64,000 nt of DNA from Nissolia schottii (taxonomy: Eukaryota; Streptophyta; Magnoliopsida; Fabales; Fabaceae). The notes under the pieces are model-generated. The model worked only from the letters and a program-made list of their open reading frames with translations. It searched no databases and had not been told where the DNA came from. A program made the translations under genes and the position numbers. How positions within the stretch are numbered: the first letter of the stretch is position 1; each line of letters starts with the position of its first letter. Where the stretch lies: NCBI GenBank assembly GCA_003254905.1, contig QANU01007253.1, forward strand, positions 8,533-72,532, read 5' to 3'. Below are positions 36,175-48,116 of this stretch, one piece after another.

Positions 36175-36363
36175 TGTAACAGCCCGGCTTACCCGCTAGC
36201 AGATATTGTCCGCTTTGGGGCTTACCCCCTCACGGATTTGTTCTCCCGGACCAGAGCGGCCGACCGTTATAGCCCGGAAAACGTGTCTGCTAAGGGGAGG
36301 TATCCACACCCTTATAAGGCATGCTTCGTTCTCCTCCCCAACCGATGTGGGACCTTGGGAACA
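36175..36363 (-). repeat. Short TRIM-like LTR at the 3' end of element E
   Basis: 189 bases with TG...CA ends. The plus strand begins TGTAACAGCCCGGCTTACCC and contains CTAGCAGATATTGTCCGC, ACCCTTATAAGGCATGCTTC and CAACCGATGTGGGA. This resembles a short LTR sequence that is widespread in plant genomes and that I know from miniature (TRIM) elements; the family name is uncertain. Three bases (AGA, element sense) separate it from the polypurine tract, whereas in D the LTR follows directly. Confidence 0.75.
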
Positions 36364-36366
36364 TCT

Positions 36367-36379
36367 TTCTACCCCACTT
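36367..36379 (-). promoter_or_regulatory. Polypurine tract of element E (altered)
   Basis: The complement reads AAGTGGGGTAGAA; element D has AAAGGGGGTAGAA. A G-to-T difference interrupts the purine run. Upstream, the AATTTCGAGGTCGAAATTTTT foldback of family D is conserved. Confidence 0.8.
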
Positions 36380-36428
36380 CGAAAAATTTCGACCTCGAAA
36401 TTGAAAGATAAGGATAGGTTCATACCTC

Positions 36429-36605
36429 TCAAAATAACTCCGGATAGGCTTTCTTCATATCCGCTTCTAACTCCCACGTTTTCTCCTCTAATTCCCCGTT
36501 TGTCCATACCACTCGTACCATAGGAAGCTCCTTGTTCCTCGTCTGACGAATCTTATGGTCAATGATTCGTTGCGATGTTAGCGGTAGGGATAAATCTTCT
36601 CTAAC
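36429..36605 (-). pseudogene. Chromodomain-like tail of the E polyprotein, cut off by a TAG
   Basis: The same frame continues for 58 codons after the TAG at 36606-36608 and ends with a TGA at 36429-36431. It encodes the TRNKE...MVRVVW...TWE...YPELF pattern of the chromodomain-like integrase tail seen in A and D. In D the stop position is CAG, so one C-to-T change explains the loss. Confidence 0.85.
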
Positions 36606-39600
36606 CTATATCTGTTCGGACTGAAGCGCATGCTCGGGGGATGCATAATATTTGCGTAACTGAGAGACATGAAAAACATTATGAATGTTGGCTAGGTTCG
36701 GCGGCAGAGCTATCCGGTATGCTACCGGTCCAATCCGTTCCAAGATCTGAAACGGTCCAATGAATCGGGGGTTCAGCTTCTTGATCCTCAATGACCTCCC
36801 AATACCGGTTGCTGGAGTAACCTTTAGGAAGACATGATCTCCCTCTTGGAATTCAAGTGGCCTCCTCCGGTTATCTGCATAACTCTTCTGCCGATTCTGT
36901 GCCATAAGTACCCTTTTGCGCAACAACTGCATTAATTCTTCTGTTTCTCGAGTCTCCTCCGGACTTAGACAGCGATACTGCCTGCTATCATTCCAACATA
37001 ATGGTGACTGACACTTGCGGCCATACAATGCTTCAAATGGAGCCATGCCGATGCTAGCTTGATAACTGTTGTTATAGGCAAACTCTACGAACGGCAATAT
37101 TTCCTCCCAGTTTCCTGGTGTATCTAGTGCACAAGCCCGCAGCATATCTTCCAGAGTCTGAATAGTACGTTCGGACTGACCATCAGACTGAGGATGATAA
37201 GCAGAACTCAAATGCAACTGCGACCCATATGCTTTCTGAAAAGCTGTCCAGAATCTGGAAGTAAATCTGGGATCCCTGTCTGAAATGATAGAAGATGGTA
37301 CTCCATGCAACCTTACCACTTCCTTAATATACAGCTGTACAAGCTTCTCCACTGAGTAAGTCATCTTAATTGGGATAAAGTGAGCAGACTTGGTCAATCT
37401 GTCCACAATTACCCAAATGGCATCAACTCCCGTCCGGGTACGTGGTAAGCTTGAAACAAAGTCCATAGCTATAGCTTCCCACTTCCATTCTGGGACTTCT
37501 GGAGGAGTCAGCAACCCTGGCGGTTTCTGATGCTCAATCTTCACCTTTTGGCAAACCAAGCACTTCTGGACCCAGTCCTCAACATCTCTTTTCAATCCTG
37601 GCCACCAAAACATGTGCTTGAGGTCATGATACATCTTGGTAGTACCGGGGTGCATGGTGAAATGACTCTTGTGAGCCTCCCTCAAGATATCCTCTCTTAA
37701 GCTGCCTTCCTTAGGCACACAAATGCGCCCATTAAATCTCAGGATCCCATTGGTATCCGTCGTTACCTCTTTAATTTTACCGTCTTCAACGGCCTTGCAG
37801 AACTTGCACCAAGTGTCCTCCTGACAAGCCTTCTGAGCGTCTATTATCCTCTGCTTAAAATCATTGCTCACCTGTAGAGGATATATCGTCAACCGGTCAT
37901 GTTGACGTGCCACAGTCAAATTAAGATCACGAAACTCCTCCAATAACTTCGCTTCCTGTACCATCAAATGAGCCATCTGCAAAGACTTCCGGCTCAAAGC
38001 ATCAGCCACTACATTGGCCTTCCCAGGGTGATAATGGAGATCAAAGTCATAATCCTTAAGAAATTCGATCCACCTCCTCTGCCGCATATTCAACTCTTTC
38101 TGATCAAACAGGTACTTCAGACTTTTATGATCTGAATATACTTCAAACCGAATGCCATACAAATAATGTCTCCAGATCTTCAATGCAAACACTACTGCCG
38201 CCAATTCTAGATCATGTGTAGGATAGTTTACCTCATGCCGCTTCAGTTGTCTAGAGGCATAAGCTATCACCTGGCGTCGCTGCATCAGTACACATCCAAG
38301 TCCAGCACCTGATGCATCACAGTATACCTCGAAAGGTTCCTGGGAATCAGGCAGCACTAACACTGGAGCGGTGGTTAATCTCTCCTTCAGTTCGCAGAAA
38401 CTTCTCTCACATTCTGCGGACCAGTCCATCTTTGCTCCCTTCCTTGTCAACTTAGTCAACGGTAACGCAATCTGCGAGAATCCCTGAATAAACCTCCGAT
38501 AATATCCAGCAAATCCCAGAAAGCTCCGTAACTCTGTAACTGAGGTGGGTCTCTCCCATGTTCTGACCGCTTCCACCTTACTGGGATCTACTGCTACTCC
38601 TTGATCTGAGACTACATGACCCAAAAACTGCACTTTCCTGGCCCAAAACTCACACTTCGAGAGCTTGGCATACAACTTCTTGTTCCTCAGAATCTCCAAC
38701 GCCATCCCCAGATGTCTAGTGTGCTCCTCTTCGCTCTTCGAGTACACTAGAATATCATCGATGAAAACAATAACACAGTCATCCAGATACTCCCGGAAAA
38801 TCCTGTGCATGTAGTCCATAAAGATGGCAGGAGCATTCGTCAATCCAAAAGGCATTACTGTGAACTCATAATGCCCATAACGGGATCGGAACGCTGTCTT
38901 AGCTATATCCTCCTCCCGTACTCTAATTTGATGGTAGCCAGACCTCAAGTCAATCCTTGAAAAAATCTTTGCACCCTTCAACTGATCTAGAAGATCGTCA
39001 ATCCTAGGCAACGGATATTTGTTCTTAATTGTCACCTTGTTCAATTGCCTATAATCGACACACATCCTCATGGTACCATCCTTCTTCTTCACAAATAATA
39101 TTGGGGCTCCCCACGGTGATGCACTTGGTCTAATGAACTGCTTCCCCATTAACTCCTCCAATTGCTTTTTCAACTCTTGCAATTCCAGTGGAGACATACG
39201 ATACGGTGCAATAGAAATAGGTCCAGCACCTGGTACCAGATCGATAGAAAACTCTACCTCCCGTCTTGGTGGGAACTCCGGAATAGTATCAGGAAAAACA
39301 TCAGAATAATCCCGAACTACTGGAATGTCCTTGACCTCCGGGTTCTCAATTTTCACCTCAGATGATGCAAAGAAAACACATCCCTGATCTCCTAGCTGAC
39401 AGTAATAAAGAATTGGCAACTCCTCCTCGGAAACTACGGGAGTGATAACTGTAGACGGAAAAATAACCTGCTTCCTGGCGCAGTCAAGAACTGCTTGGTT
39501 GGCGTTCAACCAATCCATCCCTAGTACCACATCCAATCCTACTAGGGGAAGACAGATTAAATCAGCCACGCACTCTCTTTCCTGCAGCTGAAAAGGACAT

Positions 39601-40913
39601 CGAAGACATACTTGACAAGTCTTAACCGGCGGTGCAGTGGGGGTAGATACAGCAAGCGTATACGGCAGTGTCGTAGGAGATAAACTCAGCTCCTTCACAC
39701 TAGCGTAGGAAATAAAGGAGTGGGATGCTCCGGAATCATACAAAACAATTAAAGTTCTTCCATTAAGCATACACTTACCCAAAATCAAACCATCGCCCTC
39801 TCGGACTTCTTCAGCTGCCATAGTAAAGACTCTCCCTTGACGTTGAGCTGGCGGCGGAGTCACTGGGCAATCCCTGATGAAGTGACCTGCCTGTCCACAC
39901 CTGTAGCACACTCCCTGACCAGCTAAGCACTCTCCAGAATGTCCTCGGCCACATTTCGGACAAGGTGTACGAGGATCACCTCGCTGCTGAGTCTCTGGAG
40001 TCCTGCGACTAGGGGTGCCTGCTGCTGGAGACCTCACTGCTGGAGATCCTGCTCCTGATGGTCCTGACCTAGGCTGACTCTGGACTCTCCCCGTTCCTGG
40101 CTGTGGTCTTGGCGGATACTGCCCCCTGCCCCTTCCTACCACTGGTGCCTGGAAAGATCCCCTCTTCCTCTGCTCGGATTGGGAACTGCCAGCCTCATCA
40201 AATCTCCTCTTGAACCTATCACTGCGTACTTGAGCCAAATCCCGATTAGCCTCCTCCTGGGCCAAACAAGTATTAACCAAGGTAGCATAATCTCGTACCC
40301 CAGCTACGTTCAGGAATACCCGCAACTCGGGCTTCAGGCCTCGCTGATACTTGGCGCATTTCCAACCCTCCGTCGGGTGCAGCCTGTACGTCTGAGAATA
40401 TCTGCACAGCTTCTCAAACTTTGCTGTATACTCTGCCACGGTCATGGATCCCTGCTTGAGCTCCATAAATTCTGCCTCCTTCCTGTCTTGTAACTCCTGC
40501 GGGAAGTACTTGTCCAGAAACACCTCCTTGAACCCGTTCCAGGTCACCTGCTCATTATCTCGTTCAAACTGGGGTCTGGTCGTGTCCCACCATTCCCCTG
40601 CTGCTCCCTCTAACATCCTGGAAGCGAACTTAACCTTCTGCTGCTCAGTACAGGCAAGGTCCTCAAAAATCTGTTCCAGCTTCCTAATCCAGCCATGGAC
40701 TAATTCAGGGTCCATTACTCCTTCAAATACTGGTGGATGAGCTCGTGAGAAATCCCGGTACCTCAGGGCCTCAATCTCCTGAGCTGTCTGAGGAGCATTG
40801 CGTTGCGCATTAGAAGCTGCCATCAACGCCGTAGCTTGGGCCACCTCCCTAAGAATGTCTGCCAGCTCTGCAGACTCCGGAGTGCGCTGTGTAGTATCCC
40901 TGCGCGGCGGCAT
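36606..40913 (-). CDS. Element E gag-pol polyprotein (1435 aa), nearly intact
   Basis: Produces gag, protease, reverse transcriptase/RNase H and integrase for copying the element RNA and inserting the DNA. The start MPPRRD (40913) is chosen because A, C and D share it; the frame is open 26 codons further upstream. Positions: Retro_gag about 60-230; zinc knuckle [14 protein letters not shown] 336-349; protease DSG 393-395; [12 protein letters not shown] from about 623 and FIDD 717-720; RNase H YCDAS with D866; integrase HHCC finger with His near 1081-1088 and Cys 1118/1121; core D1151, D1212, E1248 with 35 residues between the last two; GPFQIL and HVSQLRKYY near the end. All catalytic residues are present. 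The sole visible defect is the TAG that removes the chromodomain-like tail. Confidence 0.95.
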   Translation of the reverse strand: MPPRRDTTQRTPESAELADILREVAQATALMAASNAQRNAPQTAQEIEALRYRDFSRAHPPVFEGVMDPELVHGWIRKLEQIFEDLACTEQQKVKFASRMLEGAAGEWWDTTRPQFERDNEQVTWNGFKEVFLDKYFPQELQDRKEAEFMELKQGSMTVAEYTAKFEKLCRYSQTYRLHPTEGWKCAKYQRGLKPELRVFLNVAGVRDYATLVNTCLAQEEANRDLAQVRSDRFKRRFDEAGSSQSEQRKRGSFQAPVVGRGRGQYPPRPQPGTGRVQSQPRSGPSGAGSPAVRSPAAGTPSRRTPETQQRGDPRTPCPKCGRGHSGECLAGQGVCYRCGQAGHFIRDCPVTPPPAQRQGRVFTMAAEEVREGDGLILGKCMLNGRTLIVLYDSGASHSFISYASVKELSLSPTTLPYTLAVSTPTAPPVKTCQVCLRCPFQLQERECVADLICLPLVGLDVVLGMDWLNANQAVLDCARKQVIFPSTVITPVVSEEELPILYYCQLGDQGCVFFASSEVKIENPEVKDIPVVRDYSDVFPDTIPEFPPRREVEFSIDLVPGAGPISIAPYRMSPLELQELKKQLEELMGKQFIRPSASPWGAPILFVKKKDGTMRMCVDYRQLNKVTIKNKYPLPRIDDLLDQLKGAKIFSRIDLRSGYHQIRVREEDIAKTAFRSRYGHYEFTVMPFGLTNAPAIFMDYMHRIFREYLDDCVIVFIDDILVYSKSEEEHTRHLGMALEILRNKKLYAKLSKCEFWARKVQFLGHVVSDQGVAVDPSKVEAVRTWERPTSVTELRSFLGFAGYYRRFIQGFSQIALPLTKLTRKGAKMDWSAECERSFCELKERLTTAPVLVLPDSQEPFEVYCDASGAGLGCVLMQRRQVIAYASRQLKRHEVNYPTHDLELAAVVFALKIWRHYLYGIRFEVYSDHKSLKYLFDQKELNMRQRRWIEFLKDYDFDLHYHPGKANVVADALSRKSLQMAHLMVQEAKLLEEFRDLNLTVARQHDRLTIYPLQVSNDFKQRIIDAQKACQEDTWCKFCKAVEDGKIKEVTTDTNGILRFNGRICVPKEGSLREDILREAHKSHFTMHPGTTKMYHDLKHMFWWPGLKRDVEDWVQKCLVCQKVKIEHQKPPGLLTPPEVPEWKWEAIAMDFVSSLPRTRTGVDAIWVIVDRLTKSAHFIPIKMTYSVEKLVQLYIKEVVRLHGVPSSIISDRDPRFTSRFWTAFQKAYGSQLHLSSAYHPQSDGQSERTIQTLEDMLRACALDTPGNWEEILPFVEFAYNNSYQASIGMAPFEALYGRKCQSPLCWNDSRQYRCLSPEETRETEELMQLLRKRVLMAQNRQKSYADNRRRPLEFQEGDHVFLKVTPATGIGRSLRIKKLNPRFIGPFQILERIGPVAYRIALPPNLANIHNVFHVSQLRKYYASPEHALQSEQI

Positions 40914-41064
40914 ACCTAATATGTCGTACCTGCACAATTCGAGGTGATCAGTCCCAAAAAGGCAAGTACACAGAAACTTAGAATATACCACTTAGCTGGA
41001 ACATACACCGTAATCATACTCGAAAGCATAGTGCAGCTCAGTCCTCAGGCTCTTTTGGACCAAA

Positions 41065-41078
41065 CTGCTCTGATACCA
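41065..41078 (-). promoter_or_regulatory. Primer-binding site of element E (initiator Met tRNA)
   Basis: The complement of CTGCTCTGATACCA is TGGTATCAGAGCAG, two bases from the 5' LTR end on the minus strand, as in D. Confidence 0.93.
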
Positions 41079-41080
41079 AA

Positions 41081-43558
41081 TGAAACACCCTAGCTAACTG
41101 TTTACTCGTACGTAGTAAACAAAGCTCACTAGGTTGTTTGCCATCTGATCGGAATATCTTAGTCCGTCGTTATCTTTTGAAAATAGTGGTTTAAGAAAAT
41201 AAGGACCAATTTTAAACTTTTCATTGACATTATATAATTACAAAACTAGAGCCATGCGTCTGAAAGATGAATATAACAAAACGTGTAGCAGTAGTGTAAT
41301 AGAACATCCAATATACATCCAGGGGTCCATCATACAAAGTCACATAAGTGTATATGTAATACATAAGATACATCCATGTACATAGATCAAAATATCAACT
41401 ACATGAGTCATAATACATCATATCAAAATACATATCAAAATACAAGGGCTGCTAGAGACCCTTGGCAAAAATCTGGACATCCAGCATATCTCTATGTCCC
41501 TATCCTGTCACAGCCGCTCATGGCTCTGCTGACGGCTCATCGGCATCCTCAAAACATGCGTCATCATCCGTACCTGAAGTCAATAAGGTAGTGGGAGTGA
41601 GAACGGTAGGTTCTCAGTGGAAGTAACTTTAGTTCCTAAGTCTCGTTCCATATTAGGTCGGACTTCAGGCCGCTCAGAGATCTGTAAGTGAACAGGTATA
41701 CTACATATCCTACAGATTATTATCTGGCCTATCTGAACGGCTTTATCTACCTTACTATGTGATCTGGGACCTATTCTTGCTTACTACGTTCTCGTGTTGA
41801 TTAATATTACGTTTACATACATATCCGTCTTGAGCGTTCTCTTGACGGTAACAACATAACAACCTGATAATAGCTTATAATCTCTCATACATAATGAAAT
41901 AATCTGAATAACCAGAATGCACCTTTTTACATACTTATGCATAACAAAATAAACATGCTAAATGCTCATGCATTACATAATCCTCAGCTTTTAGAATATA
42001 TGTTATTCCCACCATAGTATTGTCCTCTCTTAACATTACTATGACGGAATAACCTCGCACCTCCAGGTGGTCCTCTGTGACCCCTGCGGTGGGCTTCCAC
42101 CTGCCATGTGCCCCCTCGGGACCCATTGACAGTGGGCGGATATTGTACCCCCACCTAGGCTTGCCCCCGTACGACAATGCAAAGGCGTGGTAACTGCACA
42201 CCCCCAGGTATGTGATCTCAACACCACCTGTGGCGGGCTTCCACATTCAGGATGCCCCTCGGACCCCCTGAAGTGGGATCATAATGGCCTCACGTGATCA
42301 CGGCCTTTTCTCATCATTGGGCCTTTTGCCCCTTTTTCATCATTTCTGACATTCATGTACCTGCAGCATGGCATACTTGTTTGTCCATGTTTCAATTCAT
42401 TTCATTTTCTTTCTTTATCTCATCATGAATTCTCATTTTCTAACCTTGCTTTATCCTGAATGCATGAAATACGTCACACATCTATAACCTACAATAAACC
42501 TATCTAATCCAGGTCACAGGACCCTTCAGAATCGTCTCCCTAAGCCTAGCATCAATTCTAACAATTATAAACATACATACATAGAGACATAGATATACAC
42601 ATAAGCACATAATTCATCATCCACCCTCAAATAAGGTGAGGAACTCAAGTTACCCACTTGTAGAATAATGGAAAAGATGGACTTGAAGCTTGATGGCTAG
42701 CTTGAAGTTTCCTTTTTACCTAAACATGGAAACCTTGAAATTATTAGAAAACCTAGGTTATGGAAACTTTGATTCACCAAGGGAGAAGAAAATAATCTTA
42801 CTTGCTTATGCTCCTCCTTGCTAGGTCTATGATTTGGAACTAAGAGGGATTAAGAAAGGTGAAGATGGACTTGAAGCATCCTTGAGTTCTTTGCCAAGAA
42901 ACCCTAGGTTATGGAGATTAGGTTTAGGGAACTTGGTTCCTTGGATTTCACTTGAAGAGAATTCCTAGCTTTGCTACTAGCTTATCTCCTTGATGATTTG
43001 AGAGTAGATTATGGTGATGAAAAGCAAAGAATGATGAAGATGGAAGAGCTTTGGAGCTTTGAAGCCCTAGGTTTTAGAGAACTTGGAAAACAAAGGAAAG
43101 AAAATATGTGTGTGTCTCGTGGGTGTGTGTGTGCCGTGGGAGACTTAGTGGCCTTGGGCCCTAAGTGTTTTATTTTTCTTTTGGTATAATTTTGGTCATA
43201 TTCGTTCATTAACTATTTATGTCCGAATGTCCTAAAAATATTTCGGACATACCGCTGTGACCTATAAATTTTCCTTATTCATATTTAAATTTTTCTTGAA
43301 ATATTCTCACATTATTTTCATATTAGTGTATTTTACAGACTCCCTTGAGTCATACTTAAGTTCTAAAAATAGCCTAATACTAACCCAAACGTCACCAAAC
43401 GTCACGGGATCGCAAAATTATTATTTTTACCTAATACGATAGACATTAAATAAATTCTTCGGATTTTATTTCATTTTTATCTCATCTTTTCTTTATTAAC
43501 ATGTTCCAAATTATTTATTAAGCTGAATTTTGGTGGAGGGAAAACTTGGGTTGTTACA
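41081..43558 (-). repeat. 5' LTR of element E (family D type)
   Basis: On the minus strand TGTAACAACCC...GGTGTTTCA, 2478 bases, about 0.2 kb shorter than D's LTRs. It contains the TGTCCGAA/TTCGGACA hairpin around AATATTTTT (43220-43249), the GACCTGGATTAGATAG segment (about 42504), the foldback-rich region (42050-42270) and the conserved block (about 41705-41765). No gene; the plus-strand frame at 42971-43189 is an antisense shadow. Confidence 0.9.
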
Positions 43559-44038
43559 TGTGGTATCCCTAAGGTTTGGTTCTTGAGGCTTCTACACAAA
43601 GGTGGGGGATCCTAAGTGTGAGGAATGCTCTTGGATGTAAAGGTTTATCAAGCACCTAAGATAGAAGCTTGATGATAGTGGAGAAATCTTGAGCAAGTCG
43701 CTTGGGGACTGGTCGTAGATCACAAGGTTGGTCGAACCAGGATAAATCTATGTTTGCAATCTCTCTAACTCTATCTCTTTATTTATTGCAAACTTATATT
43801 ATTGTCTTGTATATTTGAGAATTGCATATGTTGATAATTGTTTATAAGTTTCTTTGTTGATCTTATTGTTTTATTACAAACATAATTGAGCATGCCTATA
43901 TTAAATCTTTAATTGTTATATTCCGCTGCATAGTAACGTCAATTGCATGAAAATGCAATATTTGTTGAAATTGGAATAATTTCTAAAATACCCAATTCAC
44001 CCCCCTCTTGGGTATTGGTTGCCAAGACCAACAGGTAT

Positions 44039-46399
44039 CTGTGAAAATTTCCTCCGGGTAATAAATTCACGAATACCTTAACCGGACATACCTCTATGAT
44101 CCGAAAAATTAGTAGATCGCGGATATGTGCTCGGAATATTTTTAGAATATCCGAACACGACCTAAAAACAACAAAACGCGATCAAACATGGTCGCGAAAT
44201 AAATTGACCTGGTTTAGGAATTTATTCCTACGTTAGTAACAGGGAAATAAGGAAAAAATTAAAGAAAAGCACAAAAAGGGAAATAACTAAAAAGGTGAAG
44301 GGCAAAAGGGAAAACAAAGTTAGGGCGTAAAAGGAAATAAAAATTAAAGGAAGGGCAAAAGGGTAATTAGGCTTAAAAGGATAATTTTGAAAAAAAAAGG
44401 GAAAAAGAAAGGAAAAAGAAAATAGCTTCGTGAGGAAGCTAAAGCCATCCCCCTGAGTTTATAAATAAACCCACGGCCTCAGTGCCATTTCTTTCTTAAT
44501 TTTCATCTGCTATACTGTTACTCTGTCCGTTTGTGTGCGCGACGATTACTCCATCGGACTCAGGAAAAATAGTAGGATCATCCTAAAGCTCTCGGGAGTC
44601 GTTTCTGACAACTTCCAAGTGCGCCTGGAAAGTGGGTAATCCTAAGCCCACTGTCTATGTGGATTATGTTACGACTGTATATGTATATTTTTGTGCTTTT
44701 GACTGAAAAACCACTTTGTACAAATGATAGAAAATAAGGTGCATAGGTTAGATTTTGAGGATTTTGATGTTTGAAAATCATAAGTGTACTGATTGGACCA
44801 CTGTAGAAGCAGAAATGTTACGCACTGAAAACCCCGGAGAAGTTACTCTCACTGGGCGATTTTTACTGTGGGATTCGAATGAAATCCCCACGAATTCGAA
44901 TGAATTCCCAAGGGATTTCAGTCGAATGCAGGAGGTTTCAATCGAATGAAAGTCTGAGCAGGATTTCAATCGATTGAATCCTCGAGGGATTCGAATGAAA
45001 GAACTCGCAGGGTTTCATTCGAATGCACCCCTAGTCATTTGAATGAAACTTGAAGCCTTTGAGTCTCTTGGCTTTTCTACATGTTCCAACCAGCATAGAG
45101 GCTCAGATTATGGTATATGATTATGACTATTGATGTATAATGTGATGATGTGATTATGTGTGGATAAAGCATGCATCATGAGGATAGACCACTAGAGATT
45201 TTTGTCTGATGAATGAGTAATAAATGAAGATGAGAATGAAATGTAGGAACAAGAGCATGATGAAAAAGATAAATGTGCATACGAGAAAAAAGAATGATGA
45301 GACGCATGACATGTGATAGAAAAATGAATGGATTATGATGCGATGAATATGTGTATGATATGGTCCGCTTCCGGCTTAGCCAAGCATGCGGCCCCTTACC
45401 ACCCGGGAAGGGGGTGGAGTCATGTTTGCCCGAGAAACAGACAGAGAAGGCAGGTCGTACACCACCATGGGACGACGGCCCTATGGTGTACGAGGGAGTA
45501 CTAGGACACAGACGTGAAAAGATATGGTAAATGGTATGAGAACATGCATTGAAATCCGTGCCTTATCGGTACGATGACCCCTTGCATAGATGTTATGAAA
45601 TGTCCCGTGCCTGGCAAGCATGGTGGAAGGTTTACCGCGCAACATATACGTGATGATCAGTGTGTCTATTAGCATACATGTTTATGATGTGGTTATGTAA
45701 CGACAGTTAGGAGTAGGCAGCGCGAGAACCTAGATAAGAAAGACTAGTTCCCTGATCACGTAGTAACATAGATAAAGCTGTTCAGGATCCTAGGCCAAGA
45801 TAATAATCAGTAGGATTTTAGTATGCATGATCACTTAGAGTTCTCCTGAGTGGCCTGGAGGATACCCGAGTAAATGAACAGTAGTTAGTGCTAAGGAACC
45901 CCACTGAGGACTAAGAGTTCTCACCCCCACTCGGTTATGGATCCAGCAGGTGTACGAGGTGACTGGACTGATAGTTGATTGAGGTCAAGACACAGGGACG
46001 ATGCTGACACAATGGAAATATATGTTTTGGGGAATATATGTTTTGTATTATGTATTAGGACTTAGATCCATTTTGTGTACATGTGTAGTATTATGACGAT
46101 GTGTACTTATGTGGGACCTCGGTTGTATTTATATATACATATGCACATATACTCTTTATGTTCTGCTTCAGTTATCCTTAACCTATAGCGACTGTTGTTA
46201 TATGTTCTCTAAATCACACACGGCCCCTAATTTACAAACTAGTACTGTAAAAGAATAATTTTCAAATTGGTCCATACTTTAGCATAAGAACTATTTGCAA
46301 AGGTAAAAGTAAGGGTAAAAGTTAACTTGGCACAACGCATAACAACCCTGTGAGCATTGCTTGCTACCATGGAAGTGAGCAGTTAGCAGGGGTGTTACA
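44039..46399 (+). repeat. 3' LTR of element C, second part
   Basis: Continues the C LTR after H1 and matches the 5' LTR (30778-33144) almost base for base, including the TATA-like element (44460-44467), ATTCGAATG cluster (44872-45055), foldback region (45360-45665), conserved block (about 45755-45820) and the GGTGTTACA end. No gene. Confidence 0.92.
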
Positions 46400-46403
46400 T
46401 TAG

Positions 46404-48028
46404 CATGCCATGCATCATGTTAAGGTACATTCAGATGAGTAGAAGTAATCAGGTAATGAGTAAAGATTATAATGGAAAATGAACCTAGGGAACAAGTCAT
46501 GTCATATTATGTGCAGAACAAGAGAAGAAAAGAAGAAATGTTATGAGAAAGATAAGATGATAATATGCTGAAATGATATGAGAACGAAAGAAAAGTTAAT
46601 ATGCTGAAAGAATATGAGAAAGAGAAAGAAAAGTTTATATGCTGAAAGAATATGAGAAAGAGGAAGAAAAGATGATATGCTGAAAGAATATGAGAATGCT
46701 GAAAGAATATGAGAAAGAGAAAGAAAAGCTGATGTGCTGTCAGTAGGTGGTTGGCAGCGGGTTCACTCTTCTGTCGGTAGGTGGCTGGCAGGAGAGATGA
46801 ATCAATTAGCACAACCCTCCTGTTGGTAGGTAGCTGGCAGAATGTGGGGTCACTTCCCTGTCTGCAGGTGGATAGCAGGGAAGGGGACGATTATGATTAT
46901 GAAAATGCTACTGTTTGTTGTCGGTAGGTAGCTGGCAACGGATTCACTGAGATGAATCGATTATGAAAATGCTGCTGTTTGTTGTCGGTAGGTAGCTGGC
47001 AACGGATTCACTGAGATGAATCGATTATGAAAATGTTGTTCTTTGTTGTCGGTAAGTAGCTGGCAACGGGTTCACAGAGATGAATCAAATAAAGAAAAGA
47101 ATATGAAAGTCTGAATGAAAGAGTAAGGTATAAAAGAAAGAAAGAATTATAGTATGTGATGTATGCTTGAATGTATGTATCTATGCAATGTATGTAATAA
47201 TGTATGTATGGAAGGATGAATAAGTAAGAAGATGAGTAAATAAGTAAGAAGATAAATGAATATGAAGAAGATAAGTAATTATGATGTTAGTACCGTCAAG
47301 AGAACGCTCGAGACGGCTATGTATGTATAAGCGAAGGAAAGTAACAAGCACGAGAACTTAGTAAGAAAGATTAGTTCCCCCTTATCACCTAGTAATGTAG
47401 ATAAAGCTGTTCAGGACTTTAGGCCAGATCACAATCAGTAGGAATGTTAGTATGCATGTTCACTTAGAAAGACCTGAGCGGCGGAATCATAATTGAGTAG
47501 AAAATAAAGAACGTTCCCCAAGGTTACCCACTGAGGACCCAAGGTTCTCACGCCCACTCCTTTATGGTTCTAGGATAGCATGACATGTACGCCGAGACAG
47601 AGCCAGTATCGGAAGACATGCAGAGGTATGGACGTCAGAGGATTCCGAGGAAGCGACGGACAAAGACTTTTGTTTCATGTTTTAGATTAGCTTAAGGGAT
47701 TAGGTGCTCCCTTAGCTCATATGGAAATGTATTATGACTTGTATACCTGATTATGTAATTATGTATTATTATTTGACTGTGCAACTATGTGATGGACCGA
47801 ATACTTGTATGTTTGTGTATTTCTCTTGTAAGATCTCTAACACTGCCACTCTGTAGTTAATTATTGCTTAAGTCCAGTGGGAGTCTATCGTTTGTATCTT
47901 TATATGCTATCTTAATCATGCACGGCTTCTACTTTATAAAATGATAATGCACACGAATGATTTTCAAAATGGTCCATATTTTCAAGTAAGAAATATTTGC
48001 CAGGCTAAAAGTAGGGGCTAGAAGTAAC
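46404..48028 (+). repeat. LTR F, second part (3' end missing)
   Basis: Continues LTR F after element C. It has short tandem units of TGCTGAAAGAATATGAGAA (about 46568-46735), the stem-loop array 46736-47067, the GTCAAGAGAACGCTCGAGAC block (47285-47304), conserved block 47386-47450 and the CTCACGCCCACTC box near 47547. The sequence departs from related LTRs near 48028, before the expected TGTTACA end, and runs into the gene I fragment; the breakpoint is approximate. Confidence 0.78.
46736..47067 (+). repeat. Stem-loop array with TCGGTAGGTAGCTGG loop in LTR F
   Basis: Seven units with a near-constant 15-base loop and changing stems: GCTG/CAGC (46736-46758), CTCTTCTG/CAGGAGAG with one G-T wobble (46766-46796), CTG/CAG (about 46820), CTTCCCTG/CAGGGAAG (46853-46883), then GTTG/CAAC three times (46917, 46981, 47045). 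The last three lie in near-identical 64-base tandem copies, so they count as one independent stem. Confidence 0.8.
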
Positions 48029-48116
48029 CCCACCAACGTGTACCCGGAACTCGTCCGAGTCTTTTATAGCAACATGCTCGTTGTGGACAACGTGCTCACC
48101 TCAGAGGTGTGTGGCG
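48029..48116 (+). pseudogene. Gene I, N-side fragment (plant transposon-type protein)
   Basis: Reads PTNVYPELVRVFYSNM and further in one frame up to VCG at 48115, and joins in frame with VPIEMSLEQF at 62164 once the A' LTR and one duplication copy are removed. Patterns like LVRxFYxN followed by a short V-x-G segment are typical of the 'putative plant transposon protein' domain (I would compare PF20167). Sequence upstream is LTR F, so the true N-terminus is lost. Confidence 0.6.

Larger units (their letters stand above)
36175..43558 (-). mobile_element. Element E: chromovirus with two different terminal repeats
   Basis: Inserted in H1 with the perfect duplication TGTGG (36170-36174 and 43559-43563). 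On the minus strand: 5' LTR of family D type (43558-41081), primer-binding site, long polyprotein ORF, polypurine tract, then only a 189-base terminal segment (36363-36175) of a different, short LTR type where a 2.5 kb LTR is expected. Polyprotein and 5' LTR are close to element D. Normal reverse transcription makes both LTRs alike, so the mixed ends need recombination, conversion or template switching. Confidence 0.9.
34751..44033 (+). mobile_element. Copia solo LTR H1 (Sirevirus-like), split by element E
   Basis: Starts TGTGGAACTAGG and ends GACCAACA, flanked by the perfect duplication GGTAT (34746-34750 and 44034-44038) in the 3' LTR of C. Parts 34751-36174 and 43564-44033 give about 1.89 kb of LTR. 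AATTCACCCCCCTCTTGG near 43994 marks the 3' end of a Sirevirus-type LTR. ATTCGAATG motifs cluster at 35655-35845. No internal region. Element E entered at TGTGG. No gene in the LTR parts. Confidence 0.9.
30561..46399 (+). mobile_element. Element C: gag-only chromovirus derivative (TR-GAG type)
   Basis: 5' LTR 30561-33144, primer-binding site, one gag ORF, polypurine tract, and a 3' LTR starting at 34529 that is split by H1 plus E. Without later insertions the element is about 6.55 kb and its LTRs are 2584 and 2583 bases and nearly identical, so it is young. The internal region is under 1.4 kb and encodes only gag, matching the non-autonomous terminal-repeat retrotransposons with GAG domain described in plants. 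Flanks share TTAG (30557-30560 and 46400-46403). Reverse transcriptase and integrase must have come from another element. Confidence 0.92.

Noticed and set aside
36175-36363. 5S rRNA-derived (Cassandra-type) LTR
   Set aside because: I see no 5S-like internal promoter sequence; it fits a different short TRIM-like LTR.
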